Positions 26,579 to 34,553 of a stretch of 64,000 nt of DNA are shown here, piece after piece; position 1 is the first letter of the stretch; every line of letters starts with the position of its first letter. Made by a program: the position numbers and the translations under genes. The notes beneath the pieces were generated by a model, which saw nothing but the letters and a program-made list of their open reading frames with translations, was not told the DNA's origin and searched no databases. The stretch is from contig CAVVOI010000009.1 of the NCBI GenBank assembly GCA_963749825.1, positions 62,001 to 126,000 of the forward strand, read 5' to 3'. The DNA comes from UBA11865 sp963749825 (GTDB taxonomy: Bacteria; Chloroflexota; Anaerolineae; Promineifilales; Promineifilaceae).

Positions 26579-27640
26579 CTAACAGATGCGGGGCAACATT
26601 TCGCCACTGAGCATATCGACGATTCGCGTGGTGCCGATGGCGGTCCGAAGCAGAACTCTGTTTTGCGGTGCTGCCTGTACCTCGCCGATGATGACAGCTT
26701 CTTCACCATAACGAGAGGCGCGCATAGCCGCTAAGACATTATCAGCATCTTCCCGGCCGACGATGGCCAACACTTTTCCTTCGTTGGCGATATACAAGGC
26801 ATCAAAACCCAGCATTTCGCAGGCGGCTTTGACGGCCGTTCGAATAGGGATCGACGACTCATCCAAGACAATGGCTACTTGGGACTGTTGGGCGATTTCA
26901 TTGAGGGTGCTGGCAACGCCGCCACGAGTTGGATCACGCAGAACGCGAACCTGGTCACTTGCCTGGATCATGGCGGCTACCAAATGATTGAGTGGGGCGA
27001 CATCGCTTTGTAGATCGGTTTCAAAGCCTAGTTCGCCGCGAGCGCCTAGTACAGCAATGCCATGATCGCCGATGGGGCCTGAGAGAATGACGACATCACC
27101 TGGACGGGCCTGGTCACCGGAAATGCTTAAATTATTCTGGATATGCCCAATCCCCGATGTATTGATGTAGAGACCGTCGGCTTTTCCCCTTTCAACGACC
27201 TTGGTATCGCCGGCGATGATTTGAACGCCTGCCTCGATAGCCGCCAGGCGCATCGAAGCGACTACCTGTTCCAATAAACCTAATTCTAAACCTTCTTCCA
27301 AGATGAAGCCGGCCGTCAGGTACATGGGCTTTGCCCCCATCATGGCTACATCATTCACGGTGCCGCACACGGCTAAGCGGCCGATGTCACCTCCTGGAAA
27401 GAAGAGAGGCCAGACGACGTGGGAATCGGTACTCACCGCCAATTGGGCGCTAGATCCAAATTCTACGACACCTGCGTCATTTCCGGCATGCAGGATGGGA
27501 TTGCCCAGGGGTGGTAGAAAAAGCCCGGAAATCAAGTCGTGGGACAGTTTGCCGCCACTTCCATGACCCATGATGACCTGACCTCGTTTACGAATGGGTA
27601 CCGGACAAACCGGCCCTTCTATGAAGATTGATTCGTTCAT
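26579..27640 (-). CDS. hypE: Hydrogenase maturation protein HypE
   Basis: The protein has 353 residues of the PurM/ThiL fold. It has GHGSGGKLSHDLI near the N-terminus, the ATP-binding ISGDQARPGD and DPTRGG, and the diagnostic C-terminus MLPRIC. The terminal Cys accepts the carbamoyl group from HypF and HypE dehydrates it to the thiocyanate that becomes the CN ligands of the NiFe site. It overlaps the preceding methyltransferase by four bases (ATGA). Confidence 0.96.
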   Translation of the reverse strand: MNESIFIEGPVCPVPIRKRGQVIMGHGSGGKLSHDLISGLFLPPLGNPILHAGNDAGVVEFGSSAQLAVSTDSHVVWPLFFPGGDIGRLAVCGTVNDVAMMGAKPMYLTAGFILEEGLELGLLEQVVASMRLAAIEAGVQIIAGDTKVVERGKADGLYINTSGIGHIQNNLSISGDQARPGDVVILSGPIGDHGIAVLGARGELGFETDLQSDVAPLNHLVAAMIQASDQVRVLRDPTRGGVASTLNEIAQQSQVAIVLDESSIPIRTAVKAACEMLGFDALYIANEGKVLAIVGREDADNVLAAMRASRYGEEAVIIGEVQAAPQNRVLLRTAIGTTRIVDMLSGEMLPRIC

Positions 27641-28197
27641 TTATCGGCTACTATCCAAGCTGTTATCGTTTCATCGATCTCGATATTGACCTTCAAACCA
27701 TGGCTGACAAGCATAGCTTTTATTTCACGCGGATAATTGAAGTGACTGCGCATAAGGGCGACTTTTTCAGCAACGGCGATCAATTTGACACTAAAATGAT
27801 TCAAATCAGGTTCCTCGATAACCAGGCGACCACCTGGTTTCAAGACCCGGACCATGTCGGCTATGGCCTGTTCCTGGTTGCAAAAATGATGCAGGGCATC
27901 TACGACCAAGACCCTTTCGAAGCTCTCAATAGCGAACGGTAAATTTTCGGCGTGAGCCATGGAGACTTCGAAGCAGTCTTTTTCATACGCCTGTTTCAAC
28001 ATCCCAGCCGAGACATCGGTCAGGACTAATTCGTCTACGTAAGGCTTTAATTGAGATGAAACCCGGCCCGTGCCACCGCCGGCATCCAACAACCGACCTC
28101 GTACCGGCAGTCTAAGCAGTTCTTTGAGCCGATCGGCATCGGGTGGGGGGATCACCCGTTCGTAGATTGGAGCTATCAAATTAAAGTGGTCGAACAT
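27637..28197 (-). CDS. Class I SAM-dependent methyltransferase inside the hyp operon
   Basis: The protein has 186 residues. The SAM motif LLDAGGGTGRVSSQL (about 36-50) is followed by DVSAGML, HAENLPF and VLKPGGRLVIEEPD, the pattern of UbiE-like enzymes. The C-terminal lobe is short, so the acceptor is probably a small molecule, but none can be named. It lies between hypD (24 bp upstream) and hypE (four-base overlap), so it is co-translated with hydrogenase maturation genes, although no methyltransferase is part of the known Hyp pathway. Confidence 0.9.
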   Translation of the reverse strand: MFDHFNLIAPIYERVIPPPDADRLKELLRLPVRGRLLDAGGGTGRVSSQLKPYVDELVLTDVSAGMLKQAYEKDCFEVSMAHAENLPFAIESFERVLVVDALHHFCNQEQAIADMVRVLKPGGRLVIEEPDLNHFSVKLIAVAEKVALMRSHFNYPREIKAMLVSHGLKVNIEIDETITAWIVADK

Positions 28198-28221
28198 TGG
28201 TGGAATCTAGTTGGATAATGA

Positions 28222-29319
28222 CTAAACCGGCAGACGATCGCGCCGGTAGCGATAATAGGCGGCGCAGGCGCCTTCGCCAGAGACCATGGTCGCTCCCAGC
28301 GGTTTTTCTGGCGTGCATTCACGTCCGAAAGCAGGGCATTCGTCTGGTTTCTTTAAGCCCTGGAGGATTAGTCCGGATATGCACAAAGGTGATTCGTCTG
28401 GTTGAATCTGACCGACATCAAAGCGATGTTCGGCATTGAAATAAGAAAACTCGGGCCGCAGACACCATCCGCTCATCGGGATGGAGCCGATGCCACGCCA
28501 TTTGCGATCACATGCTTCAAATACCCGGTTTATAACAGCTTGAGCAGGAATATTTCCTTTGAAGGTAACTGTTCGGGAGTAGGCGTTTTCAACTTCAACC
28601 CGCCCTTCTTCTAATTGGTGAACGGTCGCCAATATACCTTGCATAATATCCACCGGTTCAAAGCCGGTCACGGCGATAGGGACTTGGTATTTTTCGGCGA
28701 TTGGCGGATATTCCCAGTAGCCCATTACGGCGCAGACGTGTCCAGCGGCGAGAAAGCCTTGCACTCGATTATTTGGTGAACTTAAGATGGCGTGCATGGC
28801 CGGGGGCACACACACATGGGATACGAGAACGCTGAAATTGTTCAATCCTAGCGAGTGAGCTTGAAGGACGCTCATGGCGTTGGCCGGTGCCGTGGTTTCG
28901 AAGCCAATAGCAAAGAAAACGACTTCTTTATCTGGATTATCCTGGGCGATTTTCACGGCGTCTAGAGGAGAATAGACTACCCGGACATCGGCACCTGCGG
29001 CGCGCACGGAAAAGAGATCTTTTTCTGAACCGGGGACACGCAACATGTCACCGTAAGATGTAAAAATGACATCTGGGTTGGCGGCGATAGCCAAAGCCTT
29101 ATCGATGAGTTCCAAAGGAGTGACGCAGACAGGACAACCGGGACCGTGGACTAACTCAACCTCTTCTGGCAGAAGTTGGTCGAGCCCGTAGCGCATGATG
29201 GCATGAGTCTGGCCACCACAAATCTCCATGATCACCCACGGCCGGGTAACCCTTCGCCGAAGCTCAGCCAGTATACTCTTTACCAATTCTGCGTCCCTGT
29301 ATTCGTCGATATACTTCAT
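28222..29319 (-). CDS. hypD: Hydrogenase maturation protein HypD
   Basis: The protein has 365 residues. Conserved blocks are ICGGQTHAIMRYGLDQLLP, HGPGCPVCVTP, FFAIGFETTAPA, HVCVPPAM and the C-terminal [4Fe-4S] ligands within RPEFSYFNAEHRF to CPAFGRECTPEKPLGA. HypD with HypC carries the Fe(CN)2CO unit before insertion into the large subunit. Its ATG overlaps the hypC stop (ATGA), so the two are coupled. Confidence 0.97.
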   Translation of the reverse strand: MKYIDEYRDAELVKSILAELRRRVTRPWVIMEICGGQTHAIMRYGLDQLLPEEVELVHGPGCPVCVTPLELIDKALAIAANPDVIFTSYGDMLRVPGSEKDLFSVRAAGADVRVVYSPLDAVKIAQDNPDKEVVFFAIGFETTAPANAMSVLQAHSLGLNNFSVLVSHVCVPPAMHAILSSPNNRVQGFLAAGHVCAVMGYWEYPPIAEKYQVPIAVTGFEPVDIMQGILATVHQLEEGRVEVENAYSRTVTFKGNIPAQAVINRVFEACDRKWRGIGSIPMSGWCLRPEFSYFNAEHRFDVGQIQPDESPLCISGLILQGLKKPDECPAFGRECTPEKPLGATMVSGEGACAAYYRYRRDRLPV

Positions 29320-29585
29320 TGGCTTTCTAAATCGACTGGTTCAATGCCTAATTCCTCTTCGACGTTGGCGATCTCGCGCAGCAATTGTAGTGTCTCTTGC
29401 GCCTCTTCTTCGCTAAGAAGGCTAATGGCAAAGCCGACATGAATCACCGTGTATTCCCCGATTTGAGCTTCGGGTACATACTCCAGGCAAGCTTCGCGGG
29501 TCACACCGCCGAAGTCGATCTTGCCCATCTTTAAGCCGTTGGCTTCGTAAGTTTCGATGATTTTCCCAGGTACGCCAAGACACAT
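29316..29585 (-). CDS. hypC: Hydrogenase maturation chaperone HypC
   Basis: The 89-residue protein starts MCLGVPGKIIE; the N-terminal Cys2 after Met removal is the iron-binding residue. The core GGVTREACLEYVPEAQIGEYTVIHVGFAI matches HypC/HupF OB-fold chaperones. AGGAG lies six bases before the ATG. A 127-bp gap separates it from hypF. Confidence 0.96.
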   Translation of the reverse strand: MCLGVPGKIIETYEANGLKMGKIDFGGVTREACLEYVPEAQIGEYTVIHVGFAISLLSEEEAQETLQLLREIANVEEELGIEPVDLESQ

Positions 29586-29712
29586 AACCTACTCCTTTAA
29601 CGTTACGAAGTATCCACTATCATATGCTACAGATCGATCAAGTCCTGAAATCCGGAGTATCGCACCTAGGGTAAAGTGACCGATCTCGTTCAGTAACGAA
29701 CAGGATCTCATT

Positions 29713-32115
29713 CTATTCACAGAGTCCCGAATTGAGTTTATAGGAAATGATCGCAGCTTGGCCCAGGGCCAGTCCACCGTCATTGGCCGGGACTTGCCGG
29801 TGCAGATAGACCTGAAAGCCGTGTTTCTGGAGCAATGACGTGGTTCTTTTCAATAAATATACATTTTGCCAAACGCCACCGCTCAAGGCGACATCTGCCA
29901 ATCCGTCGGTCTTCTTGATCAATAGGCAAATGTCACTAACTAATTGAGCTACGCTATTATGAAAACGGGCTGCGATAGTCTGCACAGGTACTTTTGATCG
30001 TAGGTCTGTCACAACCCCGCTTATCAAGGGTGAGGCGTCGATTTTATCATCTTCAATAGCCCATGAATAGATTCCATCCTCGATTGGATCGACAAATGCT
30101 TCGAGCTCAATGGCAGCCTGGGCTTCATAGTTCACGACAGGCCGGACGCCGACTAAGGCTGAAACGGCGTCAAATAAGCGGCCCATACTAGAGGTTGGTG
30201 GAGCATTTAGGCCACTAATTAGCTGGGCCTGCAAAACATCTAATGGTTGGGATATGTGACTGTCGATCTGTGCAGCATGAATGACAGGCGGCAAGTCATC
30301 GTCCCAGGGGATGCCGGCTTGCTGGAGCCAGGTCAACGCCAGTCGCCACGGTTCTTTGATGGAGCGCTCGCCCCCAGGCAAAGGCACGTATTTAAGATGG
30401 AATTCGCGATGGTAGCCATCATAGTCAGCAACTAGAAACTCACCACCCCATATGGCACCATCGTCACCATAACCGGTGCCGTCGAAAGAAACGCCGATGA
30501 GGGGCTGTTTACCCGCCAACTTGTGTTCGGCCATGCAAGCGGCAATATGAGCATGGTGGTGTTGTACGCCGAATGCAGGTAAGCCCTGTTTGCTTGCCCG
30601 ATCTAAGGCGTAGCGAGTCGCTAAGTAATCTGGATGCAAATCATAAGCAATGGCTTCTGGCTGTACTCGAAATAAACGCTCGAAATGGGTTACCCCATCC
30701 TCAAAGGCCTGTATCGTCTCTAAGTTCTCCATATCGCCAATATGATGGCTTAGAAAGGCATAGGGGCCCTTGGCTAGACAAAAAGTATTCTTAAGTTCTG
30801 GTCCGGTGGCCAATAAAGGTGGCGTTTCCCAGGGTAGGCGAATTGGATTGGGAGCATAGCCTCTGGATCGACGGATAAACTGCAGATCTGGAACCGGAAA
30901 GCTATCCTCAGTAGCGGATTGTATTTGAACTGAGCGAACAACGGAGTCATCGCAGCGGATTCGGATTCCACGATCGTGCAGGAGAAAAGCATCGGCCAGT
31001 GAAAGGAGCCGCTTCAAAGCTTCTTCGTTTTGCGTGGCAATGGGCTCATCGCTTATATTACCACTGGTCATGACGAGTGCTTCTGGGTAGCCAGGCCTCT
31101 CTTCTAACAATAAATAGTGCAGTGGTGTATAAGGAAGCATGACCCCTAATGTATTTTGTCCTGGAGTCACGGATCTGGTTATGGGTGAATCCGGCCGGCG
31201 ATCAAGAATAACCACAGGTCTTTCACGCGATTCCAGCAAAGTCCATTCCTTTATGTTAAGTTGACAGTGGCGTTTGACGATGTCTGAGTTAAACATCATC
31301 AAGGCAAAAGGCTTGTCGACTCTTAATTTTCGTCTTCTTAATTCCGACACCGCTCCCGGATTGGTCGCATCGCAGGCCAGGTGAAAACCGCCAAGACCCT
31401 TGATAGCCACGATTTTTCCCTGCTGAAGCAATTCGCGGGTCGCTTGAAGAGCGTCTTCACCGATCAAGTTGCCGGAGTTGTCAGCAGAGGGCATTTTCCC
31501 ACTTAGCGGCGTTCCATCTTTGATTTCTAACCAGATCTGAGGACCGCAGATGGGACAGGCGATTGGCTGTGCATGGTAGCGGCGATTGAGAGGATTTTCA
31601 TATTCGATCTGGCACTCGAGGCACATTTGAAACGAAACCATTGTCGTGAACGGCCGGTCGTAGGGGACATCGTCGATGATGGTAAAACGTGGTCCACAAT
31701 TCGTGCAATTGATGAATGGGTAGCGGTAACGCCGGTCATCGGCATAAAAAAGTTCATGGATACAATCCGGGCATACGTTGACATCCGGAGAAATGGGTTG
31801 AAATGCACCGCTTATAGGCTCTGAGGGGATGATTTTAAAGGCTGAGAAACCGCTAGGTTGTCGATTGCTGATTCGAATATCATCGATCTGAGCCAGTGGT
31901 GGTGTTTCATTCTCTAATGCGTCGAAAAACGCCGCTAGAGACTCGGGCCGGCCATCGATTTCAATTTCTACGCCACCGGAAGTGTTTCTTACCCAACCGG
32001 TCAAGTGGAGCCGGTTAGCCAGGTTATAAATGAACGGCCGGAACCCTACGCCTTGAACTATTCCACTGACGTGAATAGTTGCTCCATGAGTTTCCAAAAC
32101 GCGCTCCGATTCCAT
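29713..32115 (-). CDS. hypF: Carbamoyltransferase HypF
   Basis: The protein has about 800 residues. An acylphosphatase domain with GIVQGVGFRPF comes first. Two zinc-finger segments follow (CPDCIHELFY..NCTNCGPRFT and CLECQIEY..CPICGPQ). A YrdC-like domain (KGLGGFHLACDA, KPFALM) and a Kae1-like domain with HHHAHIAACM and FDGTGYGDDGAIWGGE complete it. It makes carbamoyl adenylate from carbamoyl phosphate and ATP and loads HypE. The ATG at 32115 is chosen; an in-frame TTG at 32133 directly abuts the hypB stop and could also serve. Confidence 0.95.
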   Translation of the reverse strand: MESERVLETHGATIHVSGIVQGVGFRPFIYNLANRLHLTGWVRNTSGGVEIEIDGRPESLAAFFDALENETPPLAQIDDIRISNRQPSGFSAFKIIPSEPISGAFQPISPDVNVCPDCIHELFYADDRRYRYPFINCTNCGPRFTIIDDVPYDRPFTTMVSFQMCLECQIEYENPLNRRYHAQPIACPICGPQIWLEIKDGTPLSGKMPSADNSGNLIGEDALQATRELLQQGKIVAIKGLGGFHLACDATNPGAVSELRRRKLRVDKPFALMMFNSDIVKRHCQLNIKEWTLLESRERPVVILDRRPDSPITRSVTPGQNTLGVMLPYTPLHYLLLEERPGYPEALVMTSGNISDEPIATQNEEALKRLLSLADAFLLHDRGIRIRCDDSVVRSVQIQSATEDSFPVPDLQFIRRSRGYAPNPIRLPWETPPLLATGPELKNTFCLAKGPYAFLSHHIGDMENLETIQAFEDGVTHFERLFRVQPEAIAYDLHPDYLATRYALDRASKQGLPAFGVQHHHAHIAACMAEHKLAGKQPLIGVSFDGTGYGDDGAIWGGEFLVADYDGYHREFHLKYVPLPGGERSIKEPWRLALTWLQQAGIPWDDDLPPVIHAAQIDSHISQPLDVLQAQLISGLNAPPTSSMGRLFDAVSALVGVRPVVNYEAQAAIELEAFVDPIEDGIYSWAIEDDKIDASPLISGVVTDLRSKVPVQTIAARFHNSVAQLVSDICLLIKKTDGLADVALSGGVWQNVYLLKRTTSLLQKHGFQVYLHRQVPANDGGLALGQAAIISYKLNSGLCE

Positions 32116-32133
32116 AAACAGTCTTCTGTTCAA

Positions 32134-32793
32134 TTATGGCCTCGTCTCCACGAGATCGCGCACCCAATTTATCCAGTCCTCAACTCCTTCCAAGGAGCGG
32201 CATGATAGGGGGAAAGTCATCAGGCCTGGATTCAATGCCTCCACACCTCGGCGGAAGTAGTCCATGTCGAAATCGATATAGGGTCGGAGATCGATTTTAT
32301 TGATCACCAAAGCGTCAACGCCCTGGTACATGCCGGGGTATTTATAAGGTTTATCATCCCCTTCTGGCACCGAGGCAATGAGGATGCTTTTATGGGTGCC
32401 AAGTTGAAAATTAGCCGGGCAAATCAAGTTGCCCACGTTTTCTACGATGAGCAAATCGACGGTATCTAGATTCAGTTGTCCCAGGGCTTCCTGCAACATC
32501 ACCGCATCCAGGTGGCATTCACCACCGGTGTTTATTTGAACCGCTTGTGCGCCTGCCGCGGCTGCCCGGTCAGCATCTATGCTGGTGGCAATGTCGCCAT
32601 CTACAACAGCAATCTGATATTGGTCGCGTAAATTCTGCAGGGTCAATTCAATGAGACTGGTCTTGCCCGCTCCAGGCGAAGCCATCAGGTTGATTGCAAA
32701 AACTCCGGCCTCGTCCAGAGCCAGCCGGTTAGATGCCGCCAGTTTCTCATTGGCTCCCAGAATCTTTTCAACAACGGCGATGCGTTGATTCAT
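32134..32793 (-). CDS. hypB: Hydrogenase nickel incorporation GTPase HypB
   Basis: The protein has 219 residues. The P-loop is MASPGAGKTSLIE (about 36-48). VDGDIATSIDADRA, the metal site GGECHLDA and NKIDLRPY complete the SIMIBI GTPase pattern. There is no N-terminal His-rich nickel store, so it is the minimal form. With HypA it delivers Ni2+ to the large subunit. GGAG lies seven bases before the ATG. Confidence 0.96.
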   Translation of the reverse strand: MNQRIAVVEKILGANEKLAASNRLALDEAGVFAINLMASPGAGKTSLIELTLQNLRDQYQIAVVDGDIATSIDADRAAAAGAQAVQINTGGECHLDAVMLQEALGQLNLDTVDLLIVENVGNLICPANFQLGTHKSILIASVPEGDDKPYKYPGMYQGVDALVINKIDLRPYIDFDMDYFRRGVEALNPGLMTFPLSCRSLEGVEDWINWVRDLVETRP

Positions 32794-32807
32794 GCTATTA
32801 CTCCAAA

Positions 32808-33176
32808 TTATGAAGAAGCCTTACTCTTGGAGGCATCATTGGATATTTCAATCGCTTCTAACATAAATTCCTGACCGGCGTTGATGCGGATATTGTTGCT
32901 CCGGCAGCCGGGACAAACCAGGTCATCTTCAGTCCCAAAAGTGCATCCGCAATCCTGACAAACCAACTCGGCCGGTACGCGCCGGAAATGAAGTTTTGCC
33001 CCTTCGGCAACCGTACCTTCGCTGACGAAATCCCAATAAAATTGAACCGAGTCATCGACAACTGAAGATAAATCTCCAATGACGAGGTACAGGTCAGTTA
33101 CGCAACCGGCATCTGCCTTACGGGCATGGCGTAAGGCGATTTCCAGAATGCTCTCAGTAACCATAAGTTCATGCAT
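32808..33176 (-). CDS. hypA: Hydrogenase nickel incorporation protein HypA
   Basis: The 122-residue protein starts MHELMVTES. The N-terminal Met-His-Glu binds nickel, and CQDC with CPGC (about 74-96) forms the zinc finger. It is the first gene of the hypABFCDE transcript. No good ribosome binding site or promoter is obvious in front of it. Confidence 0.95.
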   Translation of the reverse strand: MHELMVTESILEIALRHARKADAGCVTDLYLVIGDLSSVVDDSVQFYWDFVSEGTVAEGAKLHFRRVPAELVCQDCGCTFGTEDDLVCPGCRSNNIRINAGQEFMLEAIEISNDASKSKASS

Positions 33177-33448
33177 GGCTAATGAATCGTTCTAATAACA
33201 AATAGCTATACTTGAATCTTATCACGCCATATTGTAGATACTAAGTGCTATTTGTCATAGAGTAAGCCTGATTGAAGTCACTGTTATGAAATCTAGTCAG
33301 TATGAAGCGAGATGGGGAACCGTGTGCAAAGGCTCCCACTCCTGAGAAATGGATAGATGATACAGCCATTGCATCTCGAGATGTCACAGTTTGCTTACTA
33401 GAGTTTTAAACTGTGACACACATCACCTACGGGGGATAGAAAGAAACA
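33177..33448. other. Intergenic region between the hydrogenase structural and hyp operons
   Basis: This 272-bp stretch precedes hypA and should contain the hyp promoter. Its most obvious structure is the 11-bp inverted repeat at 33382-33418. No protein-coding frame is convincing. Confidence 0.5.
33382..33418. repeat. Perfect 11-bp inverted repeat upstream of hypA
   Basis: TGTCACAGTTT (33382-33392) and AAACTGTGACA (33408-33418) are exact reverse complements separated by 15 bp. It lies about 205 bp upstream of hypA. Each arm contains TGTGACA, like a CRP/FNR half site. It could be a split operator or an RNA hairpin; there is no T run. Confidence 0.7.
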
Positions 33449-33470
33449 AGGCGACCACATCAGGTCGCCT
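33449..33470 (-). terminator. Intrinsic terminator of the hdr-mvh operon
   Basis: AGGCGACC (33449-33456) pairs with GGTCGCCT (33463-33470). Read on the minus strand the hairpin is followed by a T-rich tract (TTGTTTCTTT), about 33 bp after the restored stop of the CNBD gene at 33503. Confidence 0.75.
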
Positions 33471-33502
33471 CGTCCGGTATCGTCAGTTGTTTAAGGATGA
33501 GC

Positions 33503-33977
33503 TTATTCAGGTGACGTAGCTGCAGCTAATTGAACCCGAGTAGCATGTAAGCGTTCCATGGTAGCCTTGGCAACCATGGTTTGGAAGCCACAGCTTAATT
33601 GTGGATCTTCTTTGAATAGTTCACGAAGGCCAACAGCATCTGTTCTGAAGGAGCCGACTGTCATTTATCACGATCGCCGAAGCCGTATATTTGTAGGGTT
33701 CAACGATGGATGATATGCCTAACAATTCACCTGGATTGATGTTGCCGACGACGAATTCCTTGCGCAAATCTGGTTCATGCTCGTCGATGACAACGTAATG
33801 CAGGTCAATGCTCCCTTCCATCAATAGATAGCAGGCATCGGCCTGAGCGTTCGTGTGAAAAATAACAGATCCACTTTCGCATTCTATCTCTTCAGTGATC
33901 ATCGCCACCTCGCGTAGCTGGTCAGCGGTCATGAAGGAGAAGAATGGATAACGACGTAAAGTTTCTGTAGATATCAT
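33503..33977 (-). pseudogene. Cyclic-nucleotide-binding-domain protein, frameshifted near its 3' end
   Basis: The intact frame from the ATG at 33977 encodes a cyclic nucleotide-binding domain: a cap helix (LRRYPFFSFMTADQLREVAM), ESGSVIFHTNAQADACYLLMEGSIDLHYVV and NPGELLGISSIVEPYKYTA. It then runs into a stop at 33621 after an unrelated tail (QNRCCWPS). Shifting frame at about 33647 continues the expected sequence RTDAVGLRELFKEDPQ through VAKATMERLHATRVQLA to a TAA at 33503, giving about 157 residues. One extra base near CTCCTTCAG explains it. There is no DNA-binding domain, so it would be a one-domain sensor or a hydrogenase-complex subunit. It has a good ribosome binding site and ends the hdr-mvh operon. 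Confidence 0.85.
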
Positions 33978-34057
33978 GGTTAAATCCTCTTTTGAAAAGG
34001 AAGCAAAGAACCGGTTGAATCCGACGACTAAAAAGTCACGGTAGCCGGATCTGCTTA

Positions 34058-34534
34058 TTAGCCGATCAGAAGGTTCATTACAGCTTGCGCTGCGTTTGGT
34101 ATCGCGGCCTCGACATCCGGCGTGAGTTCTTCAGAAAAGTCATATACGCGTTGTGCTTCAATAGCTACAATTAAAACCTCATCTGGCAACTTGGCCCCCA
34201 TCGCCCGGCCCAACTCGAGGGCCGTTTGTAAGGAGGTATCATGGACGGCCGTTGTGTGACCAGCTGATAAGTCCGGTAAGGCTTCTAAGGCCAGGGTGTA
34301 AACTTGTCCAATCTTTCCATCGCAGGTCTGTATGGCATCGATGATAATGGCTCTTGGGTAGTCGATGAGCCTTTCCATCAAGCTCAAACCCCCTAAAGCT
34401 AAGCAGTCAACCTCGACTTCGTCCGGAAGATCAAGGGCTTGAACTGCTTCAGCAACTCGCCAACCGATGCCATCATCGCCCAAGATGGGATTGCCGAGGC
34501 CAATGACCAGTGTTTGGGCAGGGACACTTTTCAC
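34058..34534 (-). CDS. Hydrogenase maturation endopeptidase (HyaD/HycI family)
   Basis: The protein has 158 residues from GTG at 34534. It contains VIGLGNPILGDDGIGWRVAE, with the nickel-binding Glu/Asp region, IDAIQTCDGK and the His in GHTTAVHDTSL. It removes the C-terminal peptide of the NiFe large subunit after Ni insertion. The frame is open further upstream, and an ATG at 34576 inside mvhA is an alternative start, but the GTG begins the family domain. It follows mvhA by 19 bp. Confidence 0.92.
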   Translation of the reverse strand: MKSVPAQTLVIGLGNPILGDDGIGWRVAEAVQALDLPDEVEVDCLALGGLSLMERLIDYPRAIIIDAIQTCDGKIGQVYTLALEALPDLSAGHTTAVHDTSLQTALELGRAMGAKLPDEVLIVAIEAQRVYDFSEELTPDVEAAIPNAAQAVMNLLIG

Positions 34535-34553
34535 GGCGCCCCTGCCTTCGAAC

